A stretch of DNA of 19,599 bases from an uncultured Collinsella sp. (GTDB lineage: Bacteria > Actinomycetota > Coriobacteriia > Coriobacteriales > Coriobacteriaceae): the NCBI GenBank assembly GCA_900553475.1, contig USEF01000011.1, positions 1 through 19,599 of the forward strand, given 5' to 3'. How positions within the stretch are numbered: position 1 is the stretch's first letter; each line of letters starts with the position of its first letter. A program made the translations under genes and the position numbers. Below, one piece after another: positions 1 through 6,547 of this stretch. The notes below the pieces were generated by a model. It worked only from the letters and a program-made list of their open reading frames with translations. It was not told the DNA's origin and did not search any database.

Positions 1-565
1 TAGCCAGCTCACGCTGTCTACGATGTGCTTGCTTACGTCGTGCGCGGCGAGCGTCAGCCTGATCTGGCGCATCTCGCAGCCTCTCACGCCCTTACGTGTG
101 GTGCTCTTTGTGTTTGTAGTCGCCGGCATCTTGGTGGGCGTTATCGGATTCCCGGAGCTGCTGTCTATTGCCAACCTGTCGATGGGCCAGATGGTTATCT
201 TGGCTGTCATCGTGGTCTTTACCTGCTCGGTGTTCTTTAAGCTCGCCACGATGATGGATTCGCTCAAGCCGCGTCGTCGTCATGCCGCAACTGGTTTTGG
301 CCGTGGTGTGCGCGTCCACCTGGGTCGCGGTGGCGGCAAGGTGAGCTCGACGGGTTCGACGGCCGAGCGTTTTGCCAAGCGCGTCGCCGCCGACATGGCG
401 CAGCGCCGCGAAGATCGCACCGCTCGCGAGGCCGAGGCCCGTGCACTCGAGGGCGTGGCCCAGGCCCAGCCCAAGAAAAAGAAGAATACCGGAGCCAGGC
501 GCTCTCGCGTGACCAAGTCCGCCCAAGGCATCAAAGTCTCGATGCCAAGCAAAAAGAAGAAGTAA
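1..565 (+). CDS. C-terminal fragment of a polytopic membrane protein, probably a P-type cation ATPase (5' partial)
   Basis: The reading frame is open from base 2 to the TAA at 563-565 and has no start of its own, so this is the 3' end of a gene entering from the left. About 187 residues are visible. The first 80 or so contain three hydrophobic helices (about residues 5-26, 32-48 and 60-78), with a Trp-Arg-Ile-Ser-Gln-Pro-Leu turn after the first and a Phe-Pro-Glu-Leu-Leu-Ser-Ile loop before the third. This pattern resembles the last membrane helices of HAD-type cation-translocating ATPases of the CtpE/YfgQ kind. The remaining 100 residues are a very basic, Lys/Arg/Ala-rich tail ending in KKKK, presumably cytoplasmic and unusually long for this family. 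The ATPase signature motifs (DKTGT, TGES) would lie outside the window, so the family is an inference. Another polytopic membrane protein remains possible. Confidence 0.55.
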   Translation, partial: SQLTLSTMCLLTSCAASVSLIWRISQPLTPLRVVLFVFVVAGILVGVIGFPELLSIANLSMGQMVILAVIVVFTCSVFFKLATMMDSLKPRRRHAATGFGRGVRVHLGRGGGKVSSTGSTAERFAKRVAADMAQRREDRTAREAEARALEGVAQAQPKKKKNTGARRSRVTKSAQGIKVSMPSKKKK

Positions 566-575
566 CTACGCGCCC

Positions 576-623
576 TGGCGATGTTGAATTGGTGCCTTGC
601 TCCTGTGGGGCCGTGGCGATGTT
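576..623. repeat. Pair of 10-bp direct repeats (TGGCGATGTT)
   Basis: TGGCGATGTT occurs at 576-585 and again at 614-623, with start points 38 bases apart. Each copy is preceded by CC plus one variable base. The second copy overlaps a possible extended -10 element. The repeats could be a regulator binding site for the downstream zinc-ribbon gene or simply chance. Confidence 0.35.
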
Positions 624-628
624 ATGCT
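620..628 (+). promoter_or_regulatory. Possible extended -10 promoter for the zinc-ribbon gene
   Basis: TGTTATGCT fits an extended -10 element (TG, one base, then TATGCT). It lies 41 bases before the chosen GTG start. The best -35 candidate, TTGCTC at 597-602, would need a 20-base spacer, so the -35 is weak or absent. Confidence 0.35.
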
Positions 629-668
629 CTAACCTCGATTGTTTGAATTGCTTCGAAAAGAGGATGCC

Positions 669-1811
669 GTGATCTGCCCGCATTGCCTTAAGACTATCGA
701 GGACGGCGCCTCGTTCTGCCCCTACTGCAACGCCTATGTGGGTCCGGGCGATGGCCCCGAGCACACCGAGTTCGTGTTCTGCGAGGGCTGCGGTGCCCGT
801 CTTTCTCCGCACGATCGTACGTGTCCCAAATGCGGACGCCCCGCTCCGGGTATCCTCTCCGAGGACGCGGCCGCATCCGACCTGGCAGCGGGCCGCACGG
901 CGGGCTTTCCGCGCCTAACGCAAGAGCAGATCGATACCGAGGTGCCTCATGCGCCCGCCTCGGCTGCCGCGGTTCTTTCGGACGCCGCCGATCCTAACGA
1001 GACCTGCGTGCTGCCGGCTTTCGATAAGGATTTCGGTATCCCCAAGGTCGATATTCCCACGCCCGTTTCCCTGCACGACGATGCTCAAAAACCCAAGCGC
1101 AAAGTGCATCCCGACGAGGACGCCTATCACAAGCACAAGCGTCATATCCCCAAGCCGCTCATCGTCATCGCGGTACTTGCCGTCGTTTGCGGCGGTGCCT
1201 ATTGGTTCGTGACGACCGATCCCATGGGTGTCATACCTGGCTTCTACGACCAGTTTGGCCAAGCTGCACAAACCACCTTCCCCACGCGCCAAAAGGGCGA
1301 GGCGACTGAGGACGATACCAAGCAAGACGATTCTGCCGAGGTGGTCCAGGAAGAAACCGTGCTGACCGATGATCAGCTCTATACCAGGCTCGACGGTCTG
1401 TATCAGACCATCGTTTCCTACGGTGACGAGGACCAGATCGGCGAGGTCATCGATTCCTTTAACAACGGCTATCTCCGATCGCCGCTGTCCACCCGTCAGG
1501 AGCTGTCGCAGAGTGCCTACGCCCTGCGCGACCAGATCAAAAAGACGCAAGATGAGCTCAACAACCTTAAGTATCAGGACGATACGGTCTATGCGGATGA
1601 CATCGCCCACTTAAAGCAGCTTGCCGAGTGGATGTTCGAGCGTGTCGACGTGATCTGCCAGAGTTGGGACATCTCGCTGGCCATTCCTGATGGTGAGTCG
1701 ATGAGTTCTCACCAAAGCGAGATCCTGGCGCCCATCGCTCAGGGTGGCAACAGCGCGCTTAATCAGTACGACGCCAACGTGGGCTCCTGGAAGCCGCAGC
1801 AGCGTTCCTAA
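669..1811 (+). CDS. Zinc-ribbon protein with one transmembrane segment, function unknown
   Basis: The protein has 380 residues from the GTG at 669. I prefer this start because AAGAGGA at 658-664 lies four bases upstream and because the first zinc ribbon begins at residue 3. A TTG at 639 would add ten residues but lacks such a site. Four cysteine pairs form two zinc ribbons: C3/C6 with C17/C20, and C38/C41 with C52/C55. A Ser/Ala/Asp-rich linker follows, then a Lys/His-rich stretch and one hydrophobic helix at about 162-181. The last 190 residues start acidic and then form a helical domain, predicted to face outside the membrane. Double zinc-ribbon N-termini on single-pass proteins are common in Actinobacteria and Firmicutes, but I know of no assigned role. 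The next gene has its own promoter, so this is probably a single-gene unit. Confidence 0.8.
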   Translation: MICPHCLKTIEDGASFCPYCNAYVGPGDGPEHTEFVFCEGCGARLSPHDRTCPKCGRPAPGILSEDAAASDLAAGRTAGFPRLTQEQIDTEVPHAPASAAAVLSDAADPNETCVLPAFDKDFGIPKVDIPTPVSLHDDAQKPKRKVHPDEDAYHKHKRHIPKPLIVIAVLAVVCGGAYWFVTTDPMGVIPGFYDQFGQAAQTTFPTRQKGEATEDDTKQDDSAEVVQEETVLTDDQLYTRLDGLYQTIVSYGDEDQIGEVIDSFNNGYLRSPLSTRQELSQSAYALRDQIKKTQDELNNLKYQDDTVYADDIAHLKQLAEWMFERVDVICQSWDISLAIPDGESMSSHQSEILAPIAQGGNSALNQYDANVGSWKPQQRS

Positions 1812-1849
1812 AATTAGTTCGCCATAGTCGGCATAACCTACGTGCGCAA

Positions 1850-1879
1850 TTGATGTAAGCGCATGCTTATTGCTACAAT
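1850..1879 (+). promoter_or_regulatory. Promoter of the cyclophilin gene (TTGATG, 18 bp, TGC-TACAAT)
   Basis: The -35 box TTGATG (1850-1855) and the -10 box TACAAT (1874-1879) are 18 bp apart, and TG at 1871-1872 gives an extended -10. It resembles the rplU promoter in this window. The predicted transcript starts near 1886, about 33 bases before the ATG at 1919. Confidence 0.65.
1856..1869. promoter_or_regulatory. Inverted repeat in the promoter spacer, possible operator
   Basis: TAAGC, four bases, then GCTTA form a perfect inverted repeat. It fills the space directly after the -35 box and ends four bases before the -10 box, the classic place for a repressor site. It is short, so chance is possible. 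Confidence 0.35.
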
Positions 1880-1918
1880 TCGTACAAATATGCTTTAAAC
1901 GCACGAGGAAGGAACCAC

Positions 1919-2461
1919 ATGTTTGGGTTTAAGAAAGAGCTCTACACGCCCGAGTATCAGCTTGCCGGCGACGAGTGCGCCGTTATCGAGACGTCGAAGG
2001 GTACCATCAAGGTCAAGTTTGACGGCGAGGGCGCTCCCATTCATGTCGCGAACTTCTGCGAGCTTTCTACGATGGGCTTCTATGATGGCCTTAAGTTCCA
2101 TCGCTATGTGCCCGGTTTTGTCATCCAGGGCGGCGACCCCAATACCCGCGATATGTCCGGCGCCGACGTCGCCGCTGGTCTTGAGGGCCCCGACGGCATG
2201 CCCGGTACCGGTGGCCCCGGCTACTGCATCAAGGGCGAGTTTGCCACCAATCCGCGCAACAGCCATGTCGATGGTGCCCTTGCCATGGCACGCTCCATGG
2301 ACCCCGATTCCGCGGGTTCGCAGTTCTACTTCTGCCTGGGCGCCCAGCATAACCTCGATTCCGGTTACACCGTCTTTGGCACCACGGTCGAGGGTCTCGA
2401 TGTGATTTCGCAGCTGCGTGCCGGCGACGAGATCGTCCATGTCGAGATCGTTCACGAGTAA
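1919..2461 (+). CDS. Cyclophilin-type peptidyl-prolyl cis-trans isomerase
   Basis: This is a 180-residue cyclophilin that isomerises X-Pro peptide bonds during folding. The N-terminus has no signal peptide or membrane helix, so it should act in the cytoplasm. Family motifs are clear: FHR at 60-62 (catalytic Arg), PGFVIQGGDP at 65-74, GSQFYF at 133-138 and TVFG at 151-154. The loop at about 77-100 is Gly/Pro-rich, as in other bacterial single-domain cyclophilins. Length matches the family. The ATG is preceded by AGGAAGGA at 1905-1912 and by a strong promoter at 1850-1879. The TPR gene follows after 11 bases, so the two are probably co-transcribed. Confidence 0.93.
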   Translation: MFGFKKELYTPEYQLAGDECAVIETSKGTIKVKFDGEGAPIHVANFCELSTMGFYDGLKFHRYVPGFVIQGGDPNTRDMSGADVAAGLEGPDGMPGTGGPGYCIKGEFATNPRNSHVDGALAMARSMDPDSAGSQFYFCLGAQHNLDSGYTVFGTTVEGLDVISQLRAGDEIVHVEIVHE

Positions 2462-2472
2462 AGGGGACTTCC

Positions 2473-3777
2473 TTGAATAGCCAGCTGATCCAACAGGGCC
2501 GCGCCGCTTACCGCGCGGGTGATTTTTCCGCTGCAGCCCAGATGCTTGGGGCGGCAAAGACTCCCGATGAGATTATGGGCGAGGCCGATCACCTTCGTGG
2601 CAACGCCTTGATGCACCTGGGCATGTATGCCGAGGCCGCCGAGGCCTATGCCGCCGCCCTCAACGACGGCACTTATGGCAAGCGCGGCGCGCTGCTCACC
2701 AACCGCGGCAAGGCGCTCGCCGCCGTGGGCGACTACACGACGGCCGCCCAGGCGTTCTCTGCTGCTACGCAGGATGCTTCCTATGCCACGCCGTTCAAGG
2801 CTTATCTGGGCCTGGGTAACGCGCTGTTCCAGTCGGGCGACTATGCCAACGCGGGTACTGCCTTCCGTCAGGCTGCCATCGACGGCGCCAATCCGGCTCC
2901 TGCCGCCGCACTGGGCGAGCTTGGTCGTTGCTTCATTAAGCTCGGCCGTCCGGCGGATGCCGTGGAGACCTACCGCACGGCTATCGACTTTGCCGGCCCC
3001 CGCGACGACACGCGTGCGCTCAACGCCGGCATGGGTCAGGCGCTTTCTGCCGCCGGCCGTCCCTCCGACGCACTCGACGCCTTTAACGCCGCTACTGCCG
3101 ATGGCATCTACCAGCTCACTTCCGAGCAGGCCGATGAGCTTGCCCGCGTGCATGATTCGCTTGCCGCGCTGTCTGCCCAGACGGCTATGGCCACGGCTCC
3201 GGCGCCCGCGATGGACGCTCCTGCCGTCGATCCGCTCGATCCTACGGGCGCGACCGGTCAGTTTATGCCCGATCCCTCGGACACCGGCTTCTTTACGCTG
3301 TCCGAGTCCGAGATGGTCCAGCAGGACCGTCAGGATCGTAAGCAGGCCAAGGTCCGTCGTCGCCATCGCCACACGGGTCTCAAAGTCTTCATCGTGCTGC
3401 TTCTGCTCATTTTGATTGCTGCGGGCGGTCTGGGCTTTGCCTACACGCGCGGCTTTGGCTTCCCCTCGCAGGAGTCGGTTATCACCGATCTGTTCCAGGC
3501 TGCCGGCGACGGTGACACCGCAAAGGCCGAGTCTTGCCTGGCCTCGAGCCTGTCCGAGGACGCCAAGTCGATGATCATCTCCTCGATTCCGCAGGGCGCC
3601 ACCGTGTCCGTCGAGGGCATGGATCAGTCCATGACCGAGACGACCGCCAAGGTCAAGGCTTCGCTGTCCAAGGGCGGCGAGCAGGAGTACACCGTCAAAT
3701 TCGTGCGCTCCGACAATCATATCGGCTGGGCCGTTTCCTCGCTCGATATGGATTTCTCGGCTGCTGACAACCAGTAG
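2473..3777 (+). CDS. TPR-repeat protein with one transmembrane segment and a small C-terminal domain
   Basis: The protein has 434 residues from a TTG start, chosen because AAGGGGA at 2461-2467 lies five bases upstream. Residues 1-210 are Ala-rich helical repeats of the tetratricopeptide type. Units recur roughly every 35 residues, with GDFSAAAQML, GMYAEAAEAY, GDYTTAAQAF, GDYANAGTAF, GRPADAVETY and GRPSDALDAF as second-helix signatures. A Pro/Asp-rich linker and a strongly basic patch (about 290-302) precede one hydrophobic helix at 303-324. By the positive-inside rule the TPR part is cytoplasmic and the last 110 residues are outside. The C-terminal part resembles the small DUF4878-like/lumazine-binding-like fold often found after such anchors, but that is only an impression. 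It probably acts as a scaffold; the partner is unknown. It is the second gene of the cyclophilin transcript. Confidence 0.85.
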   Translation: MNSQLIQQGRAAYRAGDFSAAAQMLGAAKTPDEIMGEADHLRGNALMHLGMYAEAAEAYAAALNDGTYGKRGALLTNRGKALAAVGDYTTAAQAFSAATQDASYATPFKAYLGLGNALFQSGDYANAGTAFRQAAIDGANPAPAAALGELGRCFIKLGRPADAVETYRTAIDFAGPRDDTRALNAGMGQALSAAGRPSDALDAFNAATADGIYQLTSEQADELARVHDSLAALSAQTAMATAPAPAMDAPAVDPLDPTGATGQFMPDPSDTGFFTLSESEMVQQDRQDRKQAKVRRRHRHTGLKVFIVLLLLILIAAGGLGFAYTRGFGFPSQESVITDLFQAAGDGDTAKAESCLASSLSEDAKSMIISSIPQGATVSVEGMDQSMTETTAKVKASLSKGGEQEYTVKFVRSDNHIGWAVSSLDMDFSAADNQ

Positions 3778-3799
3778 TGACCTTATGGGATTTAGCTTT

Positions 3800-3832
3800 G
3801 CCCGGCGCTTCACCGCAAGTGAGGTGCCGGGC
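3800..3832 (+). terminator. Strong hairpin after the TPR gene, probable terminator without a U tract
   Basis: GCCCGGC (3800-3806) pairs with GCCGGGC (3826-3832). The pairing continues inward (3807-3813 with 3819-3825, including two G-U pairs) to a five-base loop, CGCAA, giving a stem of about 14 bp. The following bases are TTGCGCTAG, so there is no U run. Hairpins like this can terminate in high-GC Actinobacteria, but efficiency cannot be judged. A possible -10 for mreB (TATCAT, 3842-3847) lies just behind it, without a convincing -35. Confidence 0.5.
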
Positions 3833-3892
3833 TTGCGCTAGTATCATGAGCTAGTAGTTTTCCAGCAATCATCCAACACATCAGGAGTTGCG

Positions 3893-4936
3893 TTGTTTTC
3901 TTTGATGGATATGTTCTTCGGTAGCTATGCGGGCGATCTTGCCATCGACCTCGGCACCGCAAATACGCTTGTCTCCGTGCGCGGCAAGGGCATCGTCATT
4001 CGCGAGCCCTCTGTCGTCGCCATCGATAAGAACGACGAGCGCATCCTGGCGGTCGGTATCGAGGCAAAGCGCATGCTCGGCCGTACGCCCGGCAACATCG
4101 TGGCCGTTCGTCCCCTGAAGGACGGCGTCATCGCCGACTTCGATGTTACCGAGGCTATGCTTCGCTATTTTATCGACAAGGCGTCCGAGAAGCGCTATCC
4201 GTGGACCCCGCGTCCGCGCGTTGTCGTCTGCGTTCCCTCCGGCGTCACGTCGGTCGAGAAGCGTGCTGTCTTTGAGGCCACGATCCAGGCTGGCGCTCGC
4301 CAGGCCTACCTGATCGAGGAGCCCATGGCTGCCGCTATCGGCGCCGATCTGCCCGTCGAGGAACCCACCGGCTCCATGGTCATCGACATCGGTGGCGGTA
4401 CCACCGAGGTTGCCGTTATCGCTATGGGTGGCATCGTCGTCTCGCAGTCCATCCGTATTGCCGGCGACGAGTTCGATCAGGCCATCCTCACGCACGTTCG
4501 TGATGCCTACAACTTGGCCATCGGCGAGCGTACGGCAGAGGACATCAAGATCAAGGTCGGCTCCGCCGTGCCGCTCAAGGACGAGCTCGACGTCGAGGTC
4601 AACGGCCGCGACGTGATCACCGGTCTGCCCAAGACCGTGCGCATCGAGAGCGAGGAGATTCGTCGCGCGCTCAACAAGCCGCTCGACGAGATGGCCAAGG
4701 CCGTCAAGGACGCACTCGACGCTACGCCTCCCGATCTTGCCTCGGACCTTATGTACTACGGTATTTTGCTGACTGGTGGCGGCGCGCTGCTGCGCGGTCT
4801 CGACGTGCGCCTGCGCGATGAGACCGGTGTTTCGGTCAACGTCAGCCCCACGGCGCTCGATAACGTCGTTAACGGCTGTGCCCGCGTGCTCGAGGCCAAT
4901 GCGTTTGATGGCGGCTTCGTCCAGACCAATGCTTAA
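3893..4936 (+). CDS. mreB: Rod-shape determining protein MreB (bacterial actin)
   Basis: MreB polymerises with ATP under the membrane and positions the machinery that elongates the side wall. The 347 residues show the actin ATPase signatures: DLGTANT at 19-25 (phosphate 1), EEPMAAAIG at 142-150, DIGGGTTE at 165-172 (phosphate 2) and the GGGALLRGL adenosine motif from about 285. Length is typical. The TTG at 3893 is preferred over the ATG at 3905 because AGGAG at 3883-3887 is five bases from it and seventeen from the ATG. The short hydrophobic N-terminus (Phe, Leu, Met, Phe-Phe) before the actin fold may be a membrane-contacting segment. It is the first gene of mreB-mreC-mreD-mrdA-mrdB. Confidence 0.97.
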   Translation: MFSLMDMFFGSYAGDLAIDLGTANTLVSVRGKGIVIREPSVVAIDKNDERILAVGIEAKRMLGRTPGNIVAVRPLKDGVIADFDVTEAMLRYFIDKASEKRYPWTPRPRVVVCVPSGVTSVEKRAVFEATIQAGARQAYLIEEPMAAAIGADLPVEEPTGSMVIDIGGGTTEVAVIAMGGIVVSQSIRIAGDEFDQAILTHVRDAYNLAIGERTAEDIKIKVGSAVPLKDELDVEVNGRDVITGLPKTVRIESEEIRRALNKPLDEMAKAVKDALDATPPDLASDLMYYGILLTGGGALLRGLDVRLRDETGVSVNVSPTALDNVVNGCARVLEANAFDGGFVQTNA

Positions 4937-4957
4937 TTTCCAAAAGGTGGATTCCAT

Positions 4958-5956
4958 TTGGCACGATCTTCGGGTTTCTCCACAAATCTGAATACCAAGC
5001 GACAATCAACGGGTATGCGCCCGTTGATTGTTTTCAGCCTGATTTCGGTGTTGCTGCTCACGTTTTACATCCGCGAGGGCGAGGCAGGACCGATTCATGC
5101 CGTGCGTTCGGGCGTGACGACGATTACCTCGCCGGTGCGCTTTGTGGGCTCGGCTGTGGCGGCCCCCTTCAATGCGATCGGCAACGTGTTCTCTAACCTT
5201 ACGGCGTCGCAGGACACGCTTGACGAGCTTAAGAAGCAAAACGAGGAGCTGACCTCTAAGGTTGCTGAGCTCTCCGAGGCTCAAAAGACCGCCGAGCGTC
5301 TGGAGGGGCTGGTCGGCCTGCAGTCGACCTACAACCTCAAATCGACCGCTGCTCGTATCGTTGGTGCCTCGGGCGATGCCTGGACCTCGACCGTAACCAT
5401 CGACAAGGGCTCTGCCGACGGCCTTACCATCAACATGCCCGTGACGAGTTCTGCCGGTGTTATCGGTCAGATTATCGAGGTATCGGCCAAGACCTCTACC
5501 GTGCGCCTTATTGGCGACGAGAACTCGGGTGTGTCCGCCATGGTACAGGACACGCGCGCCCAGGGCATGCTGCAGGGTCAGGCTGACGGCACGCTGCGTC
5601 TTGAGTACGTGAGCGTCGACTCCGATGTTAAGGTTGGCGACATCATCGTGACCTCGGGCATTGGCGGTGTATTCCCCAAGGGTCTACCGCTCGGCACCGT
5701 CTCGTCGGTTGAGAAGTCGGCAAACGACGTGTACTACACCATTGTGGTGCGCGCTCAGACCACGGCCGAGAACAACGAGGAAGTGCTGGTCATCACCTCG
5801 CTGACCGACGAACAGTCGGCTTCGGATGAGGACGTGAGCACCGCTAATAGCACGCCGCAGGGAACGTCGCGCGACGCTGCGACCAAGACGAAGGACGAGA
5901 GTTCGGATGACAGTTCCGACGCGTCCGAGACGACCGATTCCGGCTCGAGCGAATAG
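4958..5956 (+). CDS. mreC: Rod-shape determining protein MreC
   Basis: MreC links MreB inside the cell to PBP2 and RodA and activates PBP2. The 332-residue protein has a short cytoplasmic N-terminus, a membrane helix at about 21-38, a coiled coil at about 83-115 (rich in Glu, Lys, Leu) and the beta-sandwich domain to about 280. That domain contains the usual stretches around VIGQIIEVSAKTSTVRLIGD and DIIVTSGIGGVFPKGLPLG. The last 50 residues are a disordered Ser/Asp/Thr/Glu-rich tail, longer than in most MreC proteins. The start is TTG, with AAAGGTGG at 4943-4950 seven bases upstream. It lies 21 bases after mreB. Confidence 0.94.
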   Translation: MARSSGFSTNLNTKRQSTGMRPLIVFSLISVLLLTFYIREGEAGPIHAVRSGVTTITSPVRFVGSAVAAPFNAIGNVFSNLTASQDTLDELKKQNEELTSKVAELSEAQKTAERLEGLVGLQSTYNLKSTAARIVGASGDAWTSTVTIDKGSADGLTINMPVTSSAGVIGQIIEVSAKTSTVRLIGDENSGVSAMVQDTRAQGMLQGQADGTLRLEYVSVDSDVKVGDIIVTSGIGGVFPKGLPLGTVSSVEKSANDVYYTIVVRAQTTAENNEEVLVITSLTDEQSASDEDVSTANSTPQGTSRDAATKTKDESSDDSSDASETTDSGSSE

Positions 5957-5960
5957 GGGG
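5955..5960 (+). promoter_or_regulatory. Shine-Dalgarno site that decides the mreD start
   Basis: AGGGGG overlaps the mreC stop codon. It lies one base before the ATG at 5962 but seven bases before the ATG at 5968, so the second ATG is the better start. Confidence 0.55.
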
Positions 5961-5967
5961 CATGTCC

Positions 5968-6534
5968 ATGGATCTACACGAGCAGGGGATGAGCTCCCGT
6001 ACGTTTGTAATCGCCGCCATCGTGTGCGTGCTGCTGCAGGCAGGCCTGGCACCGCAGATCTCCATTGCGGGCGGTCGCGTCAACTTCATGATTATCCTGG
6101 TGTGCCTAAGCGTGTTCTCGGGCGACCCGACCCGTGCCGTCGTGTGCGGTTTTTGCAGCGGCTTGTTCTATGACCTGTCCGCTGCCGTGCCGGTGGGCGT
6201 TATGTCGCTCCTGCTGACCGTGGGTTCTTTTGCCCTGGTGCACAGCGCCGTCGGTCAGACGGGCGGTACCCCGAGTGCGCGCGGCGTCACTGTGGGCGCC
6301 TTCGCGCTCGTCATTAATGTGATCTACAGCATCGTCTTGCTGTTTATGGGTTTGGAGACGAGCTTTGTCGTGGCGATCTTCGGCCATGCGCTGCCGTCCT
6401 CGATCCTGACGGGTCTGGTTGCCATTCCGTTTTTGATGTCCGGCGTCGTGCCGCAGTCCGGCTATGGATTCTCCGCACGTGGCGGACGCCAGACGGGTAT
6501 GCGCTTTAAGCCCAAGACCCGTAAGCTCAAATAG
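5968..6534 (+). CDS. mreD: Rod-shape determining protein MreD
   Basis: MreD is an integral membrane protein of the elongasome that balances PBP2 activation by MreC. From the ATG at 5968 it has 188 residues; the upstream in-frame ATG at 5962 is too close to the ribosome binding site. The sequence is almost entirely hydrophobic helices (five or six), including the family-typical segment RVNFMIILVCLSVFSGDPTRAVVCGFCSGLF, described here as residues about 34-64, where the membrane region with Gly-Asp-Pro and Gly-Phe-X-X-Gly-Leu lies. A basic tail ending in Lys-Leu-Lys follows. Identification rests on this pattern and on its place between mreC and mrdA, since MreD is poorly conserved in sequence. 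Confidence 0.9.
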   Translation: MDLHEQGMSSRTFVIAAIVCVLLQAGLAPQISIAGGRVNFMIILVCLSVFSGDPTRAVVCGFCSGLFYDLSAAVPVGVMSLLLTVGSFALVHSAVGQTGGTPSARGVTVGAFALVINVIYSIVLLFMGLETSFVVAIFGHALPSSILTGLVAIPFLMSGVVPQSGYGFSARGGRQTGMRFKPKTRKLK

Positions 6535-6547
6535 GGGAGGCCCGTAG

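Noticed and set aside
2452..3813. Open minus-strand frame of 453 codons opposite the TPR gene
   Set aside because: It mirrors a well-supported TPR gene, has low-complexity Arg/Gly/Ala content with no recognisable domain, and results from GC-rich codon bias.
3842..3847. mreB promoter with TATCAT as -10
   Set aside because: The -10 is acceptable, but the base stretch 17 bp upstream (GTGAGG) matches a -35 at only three positions and lies within the hairpin stem.
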